Below, in pieces: positions 8,647-17,682 of a stretch of DNA of 64,000 bases. Source of the stretch: Paenibacillus ihumii (GTDB lineage Bacteria > Bacillota > Bacilli > Paenibacillales > Paenibacillaceae). Under the pieces are notes generated by a model that searched no databases, was not told the DNA's origin, and saw only the letters and a program-made list of their open reading frames with translations. Made by a program: the position numbers and the translations under genes. The stretch's first letter is position 1. The number at the start of each line of letters is the position of its first letter. The stretch covers positions 3,561,674 to 3,625,673 of the forward strand of contig NZ_LN884299.1 in NCBI RefSeq assembly GCF_001403875.1. The letters are read 5' to 3'.

Positions 8647-10470
8647 ATGATCTCATCCATTTTTAATTCATTCCGCAAAGCTTGGGTGTTCTTCGCTAAC
8701 CTGTCCATGCAAAAAAAGCTGGTCATCGTCTTCGTGTTTCTGATATCCCTGCCGATCACGTATGTCAGCTACTCGTCGTACCGGGCGAACTCGCATTCCA
8801 TTCTGAGCAACATGACGAGCTCCGCCGGCCAAATGACTGACAACGCTATGGACAAAGTGGATCGCTACATCGCCGACCTGAAACGGTACACCATCCTGCC
8901 GTTATACAACAAGGACGTCGAGAAGCACCTGGATCAGCGCGAGACGGATTGGGATAAAAGCGCGAGCATCAATATGTTTCTGATGTACCTGGCAAATATG
9001 AAGGAGGAGATTGCCGGCGTTTACTTGACCGATCGCTTCGGCAAGACTTTTTATAATACGAAGCCCGGCATTAATGTAATATATCCGGAAGAGAGACGGG
9101 CAGGATGGGAGATCCGGACACGCGAGGCCGGCGTATCTCCCGTGCTGCTCGGAACCCATCCGATTCGGGTCAACGGCTCCGAACAGCGGCAGGTATTCAC
9201 CATTATGCGCTCCATCCAGTCCGTTAGTACGCTGAAGAACATCGGAATCGTCGTGATCGATGTGGATATCCGCCTGTTCGAGGAAATCATCGAGCCGCTG
9301 AATTCCGTTACGCACGGAAATACCTTGATCGTGGATGAGAACGGCAGAGTCGTATACAACTCCGATCCCGCTATGCTGGGCAAGGATTTAAGCGGCAGCC
9401 CCTTGTTAGAGCAAGCTTCCGGGCCACGCGGCTATTTCGAGCTGGACATCGGGGGCAAGCCCTACATCTCGGTCTACAGCTCATCTGCCAGCACCGGATG
9501 GAAAACCATTTCCTACATCCCCCTAACGGAGCTGCTCGCTCCGATGAAGCAAAGCCGCAACGCCCTGATAATTACGGCATTGCTTATTGTTTTCTTCGCC
9601 CTGGCGGTAGCGATCTTCATCTCCTATGCACTGACCAAGCCGCTCACCCGGACGGTGCGGTTAATGAAGCAGGTGCAGCGAGGCAACCTGGATGTCCACG
9701 TCGAGGTAAAATACAATGACGAAATCGGCCGGCTCGGCAGCCACTTCAACCGGATGATCGACCGGATAAAAGGGCTCCTGCAGGAGGTGTCCGAAACCGA
9801 GAAAAGCAAACAAAAAGCGGATATGCTGGCGCTCCAAAACCAGATCAACCCGCATTTCATATATAATACGCTGGAATCGATCCGCATGCTCGCCGAGCTG
9901 AACGACGACGACCGCGTTGCCGAGCTGACCTATCTGCTGGGGCTGCTCCTCAGATACAGCATTACGCGCAGCGACGAGACCGTGACCGTTGAGCAGGAGC
10001 TCCGCCATGTCCGGAACTATTTGCAGCTGCTGCAAATCCGCTTTCCGGATAAATTGGATTTTCAGATTGAAGTTCCGCAGCACTTCTATCATCTGCCGAT
10101 CATTAAGCTGGTTTTTCAACCCATCGTCGAAAACGCTGTGTTTCACGGGCTGGAGAAGCAGGAAAAGCCGGGAACCATCACGATCACAGGCTGGAACGAA
10201 GGCTTGGATGCTGTATTCGAAATCCGCGATGACGGCGTTGGCATGAATGCAGACAGATTGACCCAATTGAATCATAGCCTAACGGATGGAAAAATCGACA
10301 AGTTCGGGATCGGCCTGCGCAATGTCAATGAAAGAATCCGCTTAAACTATGGTAGCGGCTCGACATTGACCGTAGACAGCCTGCCCGGGAAGGGTACAAC
10401 GGTAACCTTAAAGATTGCAGGACTCCTGGAAGAAGAATACTGCAAACGGTACAGGGAGGGAGTAAGTTAA
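8647..10470 (+). CDS. Sensor histidine kinase, YesM family
   Basis: 607 residues. Membrane helix at about residues 24-46, an extracellular Cache-like sensing domain to about 300, a second helix (ALIITALLIVFFALAVAIF), a HAMP linker, then a His_kinase domain with phospho-acceptor His403 in NQINPHFIYNTLES and a GHKL ATPase domain (N box NAVFHG, G1 box DDGVGM, G2 box GIGLRNVNERI). These kinases sense a sugar or a loaded binding protein and phosphorylate the neighbouring YesN regulator. It lies directly after the permeases and ends in a TAATG junction with the response regulator. The GGAGGG ribosome site is 10-11 bases from the ATG, slightly long. Confidence 0.95.
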   Translation: MISSIFNSFRKAWVFFANLSMQKKLVIVFVFLISLPITYVSYSSYRANSHSILSNMTSSAGQMTDNAMDKVDRYIADLKRYTILPLYNKDVEKHLDQRETDWDKSASINMFLMYLANMKEEIAGVYLTDRFGKTFYNTKPGINVIYPEERRAGWEIRTREAGVSPVLLGTHPIRVNGSEQRQVFTIMRSIQSVSTLKNIGIVVIDVDIRLFEEIIEPLNSVTHGNTLIVDENGRVVYNSDPAMLGKDLSGSPLLEQASGPRGYFELDIGGKPYISVYSSSASTGWKTISYIPLTELLAPMKQSRNALIITALLIVFFALAVAIFISYALTKPLTRTVRLMKQVQRGNLDVHVEVKYNDEIGRLGSHFNRMIDRIKGLLQEVSETEKSKQKADMLALQNQINPHFIYNTLESIRMLAELNDDDRVAELTYLLGLLLRYSITRSDETVTVEQELRHVRNYLQLLQIRFPDKLDFQIEVPQHFYHLPIIKLVFQPIVENAVFHGLEKQEKPGTITITGWNEGLDAVFEIRDDGVGMNADRLTQLNHSLTDGKIDKFGIGLRNVNERIRLNYGSGSTLTVDSLPGKGTTVTLKIAGLLEEEYCKRYREGVS

Positions 10471-11975
10471 TGCTTCGAATCGTTATAGTCGATGACGAGT
10501 TCCCAATCCGCGAAGGAATCGCCAAAATCATCTGCAAAGAGAACGCAGCTTTTTTCGTTGCCGGCGTTTTCTCCAATGGGCAGGAGGCGCTGGATTATAT
10601 CACGACAGCGGACGTCGACGTGGTCATTACGGACATCCGCATGCCCACGCTGGACGGATTGGAGCTGATTAAATGCCTGAAATCCGCTCAGCCTGAAATC
10701 CGGTGCATTATTATGAGCGGCTTCACCGATTTTGAATATGCCCGTCAGGCGCTTCGCTATTCCGCGGTCGATTACCTGCTCAAGCCGATCGACAAGCAGC
10801 AGCTCCTCAAGCTGCTCTATATGCTGGACGAAGAGAAAGAAGCCAATTTTGACGAAGAGCAGCGCCTTCGCTCCGGGGTTCTGCTGTCTTATTTAAAAAG
10901 CGCCACCTCCCTTTGCAGCAAGCTTCCTGAGCCTGATTTTCCGCTGCCCTTTTTTGCCGTGCATGTGCTGCGCAGCCGCGATATCGAAGCGCTTCTCGCC
11001 CAATTGAGCCTCGCGGTCGCGGACCAGGGCCTTGGCTGCCCCGCCGATATCATCGATACGGGGGAAGGCATGCTGACGCTGATCAGCTATTATGCAGATG
11101 AACCCGATGCAAGCATGATCAAACAGCTTCCAAGCCGGCTCCGCCCCCTTCTCGCTCCGGTCGGAACCATCCAGGCCGGCTCCAGCCGGGCGTACAGCCG
11201 GGCAGCACAATTAGGCAAGGCTTACCTTGAAGCTGTTAGGGCCAGCGACTACGGGCTTTACGACTATTCAGCCTGGAGCTGTTACCATTGTGAAGATATG
11301 CAGCTGCCGGACTTTGATATTGCGGAATGGTTCATTGGCACAAAGGAAGCGCTTAGCGAGCATATGCAGGTCTTGAACCTCCCTCAAATCAAGGCGGATT
11401 TGGAGATCTTGTTCGACCAGATCAAGGAGAACAAGCCCTCCAGGCAATCGATCCTCTCCTTATGCCAGCTAATTCACGATACGGCGCTAACTGGGCTTCA
11501 GGAGTGGAAATCGCTGTATCCTGCGGCAGCTGGAGAGCAGCTTGAGGAGCGCTTGCTGGCCTGCCTTACTTTTGCGGAGATGAAGAGCTTATTCTTATCC
11601 CAATTTCTTAAGGGTCTCGAAGAAATTCGGGCTGGCCGCCTTCAGATGTCCGACAGATCCGTCGAGACGGTCAAGCGCTGGCTCTACGAAAATTACGATC
11701 AGCAGGCTGAGCTGGGGCACCTGGCCTCCATGGTCTACCTGACCCCAAGCTATCTCAGCAAGCTGTTCAAGAACGAAACCGGCATGACGATAACCGATTA
11801 TTTAATCGAAGTCCGTCTCAAGAAGGCAAAGCATCTGCTTAAAACATGCCCCGACATGAAGATCCACGAAATCGGTTGCGAGGTAGGCTATCCCGATCCG
11901 GCTTACTTCAACAAGCTGTTCAAGCGCATCGTCGGCGTAACGCCCAATGAATATAAGAAAATCAATTCATACTAA
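10470..11975 (+). CDS. Response regulator with AraC-type DNA-binding domain, YesN family
   Basis: 501 residues. The receiver domain (1-125) has the acidic pair Asp8-Asp9, phospho-acceptor Asp55 in VVITDIRMP and Lys106 in YLLKPID. A middle region of ~260 residues of uncertain fold leads to a C-terminal AraC HTH pair (about 397-498; LASMVYLTPSYLSKLFKNETG and IGCEVGYPDPAYFNKLFKR). It is the partner of the kinase at 8647, with one-base stop/start overlap. The likely target is the sugar-importer promoter at 5010-5331 and perhaps the alpha-galactosidase genes; that is inference from position. Confidence 0.95.
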   Translation: MLRIVIVDDEFPIREGIAKIICKENAAFFVAGVFSNGQEALDYITTADVDVVITDIRMPTLDGLELIKCLKSAQPEIRCIIMSGFTDFEYARQALRYSAVDYLLKPIDKQQLLKLLYMLDEEKEANFDEEQRLRSGVLLSYLKSATSLCSKLPEPDFPLPFFAVHVLRSRDIEALLAQLSLAVADQGLGCPADIIDTGEGMLTLISYYADEPDASMIKQLPSRLRPLLAPVGTIQAGSSRAYSRAAQLGKAYLEAVRASDYGLYDYSAWSCYHCEDMQLPDFDIAEWFIGTKEALSEHMQVLNLPQIKADLEILFDQIKENKPSRQSILSLCQLIHDTALTGLQEWKSLYPAAAGEQLEERLLACLTFAEMKSLFLSQFLKGLEEIRAGRLQMSDRSVETVKRWLYENYDQQAELGHLASMVYLTPSYLSKLFKNETGMTITDYLIEVRLKKAKHLLKTCPDMKIHEIGCEVGYPDPAYFNKLFKRIVGVTPNEYKKINSY

Positions 11976-12054
11976 TGAACTGTCCTCGGCGGCATGATTA
12001 TTGTTTTTTTCATGCTCAACGGGAACTTGCAAGTCTATACTCTCAAGACAAAAA

Positions 12055-12103
12055 CGGGCTGCCCCAGAAGTCATCGTAGATGACGAGGGGCGCCTCTTTT
12101 TTT
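12055..12103 (+). terminator. Hairpin terminator, head of repeat element A
   Basis: GTCATC-GTA-GATGAC forms a perfect inner stem inside an outer CCCC/GGGG stem, followed by an eight-T run. It lies 80 bases after the response-regulator stop. A near copy heads element B at 49085. Confidence 0.85.
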
Positions 12104-12329
12104 AGATGGCTATCCGTCTGGCTATTCGTCTGGCTATTCGTCCAGCTATTCGTCTGCTATTCGTCTGGCTATTCGCCCAGCTATTTGCCTGGCTATCCGT
12201 CTGCCGGAATCCGTCTCTGCAGGATTAATTATTGCGGAATCAACTTCCCCATTGCCTGCATCCCGTTTTATAGCTCATCTTATATAAGCGCTGTCGAATC
12301 TTTAGCGCATCTTATATAAGCTATGATTA

Positions 12330-12450
12330 GCAGTCGAACTCGAACATAAGCTTTTGAACTCAAACATAAGCTAGAAACTCTAACGTAAGCTTTTGAACTC
12401 GAACATAAGCTAGAAACTCAAACTAAAGATGTCGAACTCGTACACTAAAG
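12330..12450 (+). repeat. Short 20-bp tandem array in element A (about 6 units)
   Basis: Units of the form GAACTCGAACATAAGCTTTT / GAAACTCAAACATAAGCTAG repeat about six times with drift. They match the 25-unit array at 49241-49740 of element B. Confidence 0.8.
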
Positions 12451-12493
12451 TCCATTCTTTTTGGGTTCATGTTATACAAGCTATGGACTCGAA

Positions 12494-12715
12494 ACACTAA
12501 ATGGAATTCATGTATCTAATTGCGCTCTAAACGAATGGTTCAATGGATTAGATGGATTTCATGCATTTAAAATCAAGAATCCCGCCCATGCTGGCGATCT
12601 CCCTTCTTCTAACGACATGAAATCCATTTAAATCTACTTTCCTTGCTTTGCCGTAGAAACTAACTACTATAAATCCATTTAGAACGTGAAATCCGTACTT
12701 CATGCTCGGCGTAAA
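12494..12715 (+). repeat. Conserved core of element A with long inverted repeat
   Basis: Shares long identical blocks with 49748-50000 (for example ACTAAATGGAATTCATGTAT, CTCTAAACGAATGGTT and AGAAACTAACTACTA). Arms 12545-12563 and 12616-12634 (ATGGATTTCATG versus CATGAAATCCAT) can form a stem around a 52-base loop. Confidence 0.8.
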
Positions 12716-13191
12716 GGTGAGATGGAAAGTGTGTTTGGTCAGATCAGGGGCTACCGGAGGTGGGGAGCGTGTTTACTCACTTTAACGCAACCGGAGGTGG
12801 AGAGCGTGTTTGGTCACTTCAACGCAACCGAAAGTGGAAAGCGTGTTTGGTCATTTCAGGGGCAACCAGAGGTGGGGAGCTTGTTGGTCACTTCAACGCA
12901 ACCCGAGGTGAAGAGCATGTTGGTCACTTCAACGTAACCGAGAGGTGGGGAGCGTGTTTACTCACTTCAACGCAACCGGAGGTGGAGAGCGTGTTAGGTC
13001 ACTTCAACGTAACCGAGAGATGGGGAGCGTGTTTACTCACTTCAACGCAAGCGGAGGTGGAGAGCGTGTTAGGTCACATCAAGGGCGACCGGACCTAAAC
13101 AGCGAACAAGATACATAGATAGGCGCGGCTGGACAAACAATCCTTTTTCGGAGAGTAAGTAAGGAGAAAACAGAAAGCGGGTATAAAAGCG

Positions 13192-13230
13192 AATCTAATA
13201 TCTAATAGCTAATATCTAATAGCTAATATC
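13192..13230 (+). repeat. Short tandem repeat TAATATCTAATAGC
   Basis: About two and a half units of a 14-16-bp AT-rich repeat in the spacer between element A and the GH4 gene. No further function is visible. Confidence 0.6.
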
Positions 13231-13359
13231 ATTACCGAAGCGCCGGCTGTGAGGATTGTGTGCTAAAGCCGCAATCTACAAAAGCCCAAGATGATCGTGA
13301 TATTCAAAGGGTGCTTTCTGCCTTCCCTTGCCCACAATCTGAAAGCCGCCGTCGATGCC

Positions 13360-13405
13360 AAAAAACCAAAGGGCTAAGCGAGAACAAACCGCTTAGCTCC
13401 TTGGT
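13360..13405 (-). terminator. Rho-independent terminator, minus strand
   Basis: On the minus strand a 16-base stem (ACCAAGGAGCTAAGCG / CGCTTAGCCCTTTGGT, three mismatches) is followed by a T6 run. It lies about 200 bases beyond the GH4 gene stop. Confidence 0.8.
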
Positions 13406-13493
13406 CTTTTACAGAATTATCATCCATATTTTCCCATATGAAGTGTTCCAAATTTTACTTATGGGACAGCCTCTTTTCGCTCCACCCTCATTA

Positions 13494-13555
13494 CCGCATC
13501 CGGGCTGTGTAGGGCCAAGGCCAACTGGCCTCACCCCTTTCCTTGCCGGATGCGG
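13494..13555. repeat. Perfect 10-bp inverted repeat with nested hairpin
   Basis: CCGCATCCGG at 13494-13503 and CCGGATGCGG at 13546-13555 enclose GGCCAAGGCCAACTGGCC. It lies just 3' of the GH4 gene; without a T run it could stabilise the transcript end ahead of the terminator at 13360-13405. Confidence 0.65.
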
Positions 13556-13609
13556 GCAGCGAACCGCCGTCCTGCTGTTCAGCACAGCCCGCTGGAAATA
13601 GGGGCACGA

Positions 13610-15118
13610 TCAGCTTCCCGCGGAAGCCCGCTCCTTCCCTTTGTCGGCTTCACGCGCGTTCTTGTTCGCTGCCTCGCGGTCCTCCATCATTTCCTCCACC
13701 GTCTTCACCTGCTGACGCGCAGCCCCGGTATAGCCTTGCCGCGTTGGGATGCGCTCGCCGGAAGCCCGGCGCTCCTTCGCTGCGGCGATTGCTTCTGCAT
13801 ACTGCGGCAGCCAGGCCTCCTGAGCGATCAGCATATCGTCGACCATCTGCCATATTTCCGGCGGATTACACACTGCTCCGACGAGCGGGTCCATCATGAA
13901 CGCCTGACGCAGCAGCTTGTCGTCGCCATGCACCGCGGCCTCCACAGCCAGCCGCTGCACGGAAATGCTGGCATTGCACACAGCCGCCGGACCGAGCGGC
14001 AAATCGCCGACATGCGGCATCGAAATGCCGTTGCCGTCTACATAGCCTGGCGCCTCGATGATCGCATCGTCCGGCAGATTGGAAATAATGCCCCGGTTGA
14101 CGACATTGAAGTGCCCGCGGTATATGCGCCCCGTCTCAAGTCCCTCGATAATATAGGAGCCATGCTCCTCGCTTCGCTCTGCGGATTTGTATTCCAGCGC
14201 CGGCTCCTTCATCCAATTCGGGAAGTCCGTCTCGAACCAATTGCGCCCTTCCGTGCATACCCGCAAGTATCCGCCTGTCTCCCCGTTAATCCAGCTGCCG
14301 AGATCGATCCAGTTCTTAATTTCGTCCGGACGCTTCCGGTACCATGGCACATATTCGCTCAAATGCCCGTTCGATTCGGTGCTGTAGTATCCGAAGCGGC
14401 GCAGCATATCGATCCTCACCTTCTCCGTTCTGGAGAAATCGGGATGCTCCTCGAACGCATCAAGCAGTTTGCCGGTCAAATCCTCCCCATTGTGGCGAAT
14501 GCTGATATACCAGGTCTGATGATTAATGCCCGCGCAAATGATATCGACCTCTTCCTTTTTCAAGCCGAAGGCTTCAGCAATTTGCGCATGGCCTCCCTGG
14601 ACGCCGTGGCAAAGACCGATTGTACGCACACCGCCGTACTTATTGCAGGCCCAGGTCAGCATAGCCATCGGATTCGCATAATTCAGCAGCAGTGCGTCTT
14701 CGGCCGCGACCTCCCGTATATCCTTGCAAATGCTCAGCATTTCAGCAATCCCGCGCTGTCCATACATAATCCCCCCGGCACATAGCGTATCCCCAACGCA
14801 TTGATCCACTCCGTATTGCAGCGGAATGTCGACATCGGTAGCAAAGGCCTCCAAGCCCCCGACCCGGATCGTACAAATCACATACCGGGCATTCCTGAGC
14901 GCTTCCCGGCGATCGGTCGTTGCTTGGATCTGGATTGCCAAGCCGTTCTCCTCAATATCCCGCTGGCACAGCTCGGTGACCATTGCCAAATTGTGCGAAT
15001 TAATGTCTGTAAAAGCAACCTCAATTCCGCTAAATTCCTTCACGGACAGCAAATCCCGAAGCAAACCCCGGGTAAATCCGATACTGCCAGCACCGATAAA
15101 CGCGACCTTGAATGACAT
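13610..15118 (-). CDS. melA: Alpha-galactosidase/6-phospho-independent glycosidase, GH4 (MelA-like)
   Basis: 502 residues. GH4 enzymes cleave glycosides by an NAD+- and Mn2+-dependent oxidation-elimination route. The N-terminus is a Rossmann nucleotide site (VAFIGAGSIGFTRGLL). The metal-binding Cys and His lie in GLCHGVQGG and in GINHQTWY; NYANPMAM is the typical GH4 segment. The overall pattern fits MelA alpha-galactosidase better than 6-phospho-glucosidases, but alpha-glucosidase or galacturonidase activity cannot be excluded. The ATG at 15118 is preferred because GGGGGAGG lies seven bases upstream; the ATG two codons earlier is too close. No signal peptide. It follows its probable AraC regulator by 160 bases on the same strand. 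Confidence 0.88.
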   Translation of the reverse strand: MSFKVAFIGAGSIGFTRGLLRDLLSVKEFSGIEVAFTDINSHNLAMVTELCQRDIEENGLAIQIQATTDRREALRNARYVICTIRVGGLEAFATDVDIPLQYGVDQCVGDTLCAGGIMYGQRGIAEMLSICKDIREVAAEDALLLNYANPMAMLTWACNKYGGVRTIGLCHGVQGGHAQIAEAFGLKKEEVDIICAGINHQTWYISIRHNGEDLTGKLLDAFEEHPDFSRTEKVRIDMLRRFGYYSTESNGHLSEYVPWYRKRPDEIKNWIDLGSWINGETGGYLRVCTEGRNWFETDFPNWMKEPALEYKSAERSEEHGSYIIEGLETGRIYRGHFNVVNRGIISNLPDDAIIEAPGYVDGNGISMPHVGDLPLGPAAVCNASISVQRLAVEAAVHGDDKLLRQAFMMDPLVGAVCNPPEIWQMVDDMLIAQEAWLPQYAEAIAAAKERRASGERIPTRQGYTGAARQQVKTVEEMMEDREAANKNAREADKGKERASAGS

Positions 15119-15165
15119 AGCCATTCCTCCCCCTAAGCTTTGAAATAACGGGAGCTCCTTAGCAA

Positions 15166-15184
15166 CTCCTTACTCTCTAAGGAG
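15166..15184. promoter_or_regulatory. Small hairpin in the GH4 leader
   Basis: CTCCTTA-CTCTC-TAAGGAG is a perfect 7-bp stem 48-66 bases before the melA start. On the minus-strand RNA it presents AAGGAG-like sequences; a regulatory role is possible but unproven. Confidence 0.4.
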
Positions 15185-15284
15185 TGTTCCGATGGAATTC
15201 CCCCGCAGTTGAACCTTGGCCCCATTGTATCAAGGGGAGCATAGGGAGCGTTATCAATATCCTGACTTTCTGCGGCTGTCTATG

Positions 15285-16322
15285 TCAGAAATCCTCACTT
15301 TTCGCTTCTGCATCATTCTTCTGGGCGTGAAGTGAATTGCGGTAGTGTACCGGGGTCCAGCCGGTATGCTTTTTGAAAAGGGCGTGAAAATACTGGCGGC
15401 TGCCAATGCCCACATAATCTGCGATATCCGCAACCGGAATATCCGTGTGCAGCAGCAGCATCGCTGCCTTATCCATCCGCAGCCGGGTCAGGTACTGCAT
15501 TAGCGTCTCGCCCGTATGGCTCTTGAAAATGCGCTGCAAGTAGCCTGGATGCAAATTGACGATCCTAGCCACGTCCTGCACGCGGATGTCCTGATCGTAG
15601 TTCTCATGCAGATAATTGAGGCATTGCTTCACATAATGATCGTACTCCTGCTGCCCGTTAGAGCTATGCTCCTGTCTCAGCCGTCCCAACGAGATGAGCA
15701 GTTGGGCAAACAATAACCGCACCATGGCCTGACCCTGGCCTAGGATCATCCTCCCATGCTGTTGTAGCCTGGCTGCCGAGTTGCCATCGGCTTGGCTTTT
15801 TCCAGTCTCTCCCCTGCCATTCCTGGCAGCAGAAGGTTCATGGCCGATGCGGTCCAGCTCCAGCACCAAGCTTTTTAACGTATAATAAATATCCTCCGGA
15901 TCCCGCATCACGATGTAGTCAAATGGAGCCGACGCCATTATCGCTACCTCCTCCCCGCCATCCTCAAAATATTGCCGCAGCGAGGGGTGGCGCCCCTCGC
16001 AGGCGGAGAAGCGAAACTCAATGTTCAGCATCCGGCACGGGCTCTCCTTCTCCACGATCAGTCTGTGGGGCACATTGGCATCAATCAGAATAAACTCCCC
16101 TTTTTTTAGACTAACACCGTCAACTTTGGAGCTGCTTCCCTTGGCACCGCCGCTGCGAACTTCAACCCGGCAAACGCCGGATATAATATACATAATTTCC
16201 GTAGAATCATGACGATGAAACGCCATATGCATCTCGTTCCATTGCTTAAAATAATAAGCTGTAACTTCCGGTAGATAATCACCGTCCAATAATCCCGTTC
16301 GAAATAAGCTTCCTCGCTCCAA
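15285..16322 (-). CDS. AraC-family regulator with cupin sensing domain
   Basis: 345 residues from the chosen TTG at 16322, which has GGGAGG eight bases upstream; a longer version from 16352 lacks a ribosome site. The N-terminal cupin-like domain (about residues 20-120; AFHRHDSTEIMYIISG is the typical His-rich strand) would bind a sugar. The C-terminal ~100 residues hold two AraC helix-turn-helices (VQDVARIVNLHPGYLQRIFK; IADYVGIGSRQYFHALFKK). It lies upstream of and parallel to the GH4 gene, and divergent from a second AraC gene, so it probably controls melA and/or the GH27 gene. Confidence 0.88.
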   Translation of the reverse strand: MERGSLFRTGLLDGDYLPEVTAYYFKQWNEMHMAFHRHDSTEIMYIISGVCRVEVRSGGAKGSSSKVDGVSLKKGEFILIDANVPHRLIVEKESPCRMLNIEFRFSACEGRHPSLRQYFEDGGEEVAIMASAPFDYIVMRDPEDIYYTLKSLVLELDRIGHEPSAARNGRGETGKSQADGNSAARLQQHGRMILGQGQAMVRLLFAQLLISLGRLRQEHSSNGQQEYDHYVKQCLNYLHENYDQDIRVQDVARIVNLHPGYLQRIFKSHTGETLMQYLTRLRMDKAAMLLLHTDIPVADIADYVGIGSRQYFHALFKKHTGWTPVHYRNSLHAQKNDAEAKSEDF

Positions 16323-16587
16323 TGCACTCGCCTCCCGACTCTCGCGCCTCAATCCGCATCTGCATCTTACCGAATCCCCTGCCCGATACTAATGTAGCTC
16401 GCCAGCAGCCTTTCTTTCAAGCGGCTTTGGCGGCTACCATTGACACCGCCTCAGGCCGGGCCGGCAATCAAGCACTACTATTGCGCTTGCTGCTGATCAA
16501 ATACCCGCATCCCCTGTCGCGGAAATATGCTATTCTATTGATGTTTGCAGCAGCGAACAACTCACTAATGATCGTAGGGGGAAGCCC

Positions 16588-17529
16588 ATGAAATCAGAGA
16601 CGCCTTGGGGGACTTACGGATTCCGATTCAACGATGCTCCGCACCTGCCGTTATGCAGTTTATTTGCCGTTGGACATGAGTTTGCAGATCATCCGAACTA
16701 CTTTTGGGATGGCTTGACCCGCACGGATGGCCCTCTGCTGTTATTTCAATATTCCGTTCAAGGCGAGGGGGTCCTTGAAGTCGGCGATCCAAGAAATAGG
16801 GAAGACGGAAACGAAGATTCAGTGCCAGGCACCGGCAGCGGAAGCATTACTCACATTCATGCCGGCCGGGCTTTTTTGATCGAAATTCCGAGCAACCACC
16901 GCTATTATTATCCGGCAGAGGGCAAGGCCCTGTGGGAGTTTTATTTTTTGCTGATTCGTCCACGGACAGCCTTGCCGCTATGGACGGAGATCGTTTCTCT
17001 CATCGGTTCAACGCCTTATCTCGATCCCCACGGTCTGCCGATTCAAAGGCTGAAATCGCTATTCAACGAAGCTCATAACGGCAAAATCACAGATCCGTAT
17101 ATCGCCTCCTCTTATGTATACCAATTCTTGATAGAGCTCAGAAGAGCCGCTTCCGACCGCCATCGCGAAGAGGAGCATTGGCCTGTCACCATTCGTGAAG
17201 CCGTTCGCTTCATGAATTCGCATTATCATCGTATGATCGGTCTGGAGCAGCTTGCCCGGCAGCTAGGCTTATCCAAATTCCACTTTTTACGCACATTTAC
17301 GAAGCATGTTGGCATCACGCCCAACGATTACGTCAATAGAAAGAGAATCGAGGAATCGATCGAGCTGCTGCGGTCCACGGATTGGAGTGTCGAAAGAATT
17401 GCCAGCCAAGTCGGATACTCATCGGGGAGTTATTATATTAAAGTGTTCCATAAATTTACGGGGCAAACTCCAGGCTCCTTCCGCTCAGGCAGCCATGTTC
17501 TGCAGTATAACCGCCTCTTTTTCGATTGA
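16588..17529 (+). CDS. AraC-family regulator
   Basis: 313 residues. The N-terminal ~170 residues form an AraC-type sensing domain (HIHAGRAFLIEIPSNHRYYYP is cupin-like in pattern). The C-terminal part has two helix-turn-helices (LEQLARQLGLSKFHFLRTFT; IASQVGYSSGSYYIKVFHK). ATG at 16588 is preceded by AGGGGGA. It lies 153 bases before the GH27 alpha-galactosidase on the same strand and 265 bases from the divergent AraC regulator. Two AraC genes flanked by two unrelated alpha-galactosidases suggest local control of galactoside use. Confidence 0.88.
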   Translation: MKSETPWGTYGFRFNDAPHLPLCSLFAVGHEFADHPNYFWDGLTRTDGPLLLFQYSVQGEGVLEVGDPRNREDGNEDSVPGTGSGSITHIHAGRAFLIEIPSNHRYYYPAEGKALWEFYFLLIRPRTALPLWTEIVSLIGSTPYLDPHGLPIQRLKSLFNEAHNGKITDPYIASSYVYQFLIELRRAASDRHREEEHWPVTIREAVRFMNSHYHRMIGLEQLARQLGLSKFHFLRTFTKHVGITPNDYVNRKRIEESIELLRSTDWSVERIASQVGYSSGSYYIKVFHKFTGQTPGSFRSGSHVLQYNRLFFD

Positions 17530-17682
17530 TTGCAAAGATCTCTGTATACACAACAGCAATTTTCTGCTATTCATATTCCTAAATTGTTGTAGATGTCCAT
17601 TATCAAAGCATCTTAAGATAAAAAGACAGAGCAACTTTATTCGATCAACAATAATAGGAACATGAATTGGAGGAACAATTGT

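Larger units (their letters stand above)
12055..13098 (+). repeat. Modular non-coding repeat element A
   Basis: The gene-free stretch 11976-13609 is mostly this composite: head hairpin; a 12-bp tandem tract (CTATTCGTCTGG-like, about 12108-12200); a leader with GCGGAATCAA and GCTCATCTTATAT; a short 20-bp array (about 12330-12450); a ~220-bp core (12494-12715); and ten or so 37-39-bp tandem units (12716-13096, GAGGTGGGGAGCGTGTT then YACTTCAACGCAACCG). The same modules in the same order occur at 49085-50160. The short open frames inside come from the repeats and have no supported start or protein similarity. Confidence 0.85.

Noticed and set aside
12080..13098. Small proteins of 79-112 residues in element A
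   Set aside because: They translate tandem repeats (12-bp and 38-bp), have no ribosome site and are not kept in element B.
13550..14785. 411-residue plus-strand open frame
   Set aside because: It is antisense to the well-supported GH4 gene and has no recognisable domain.
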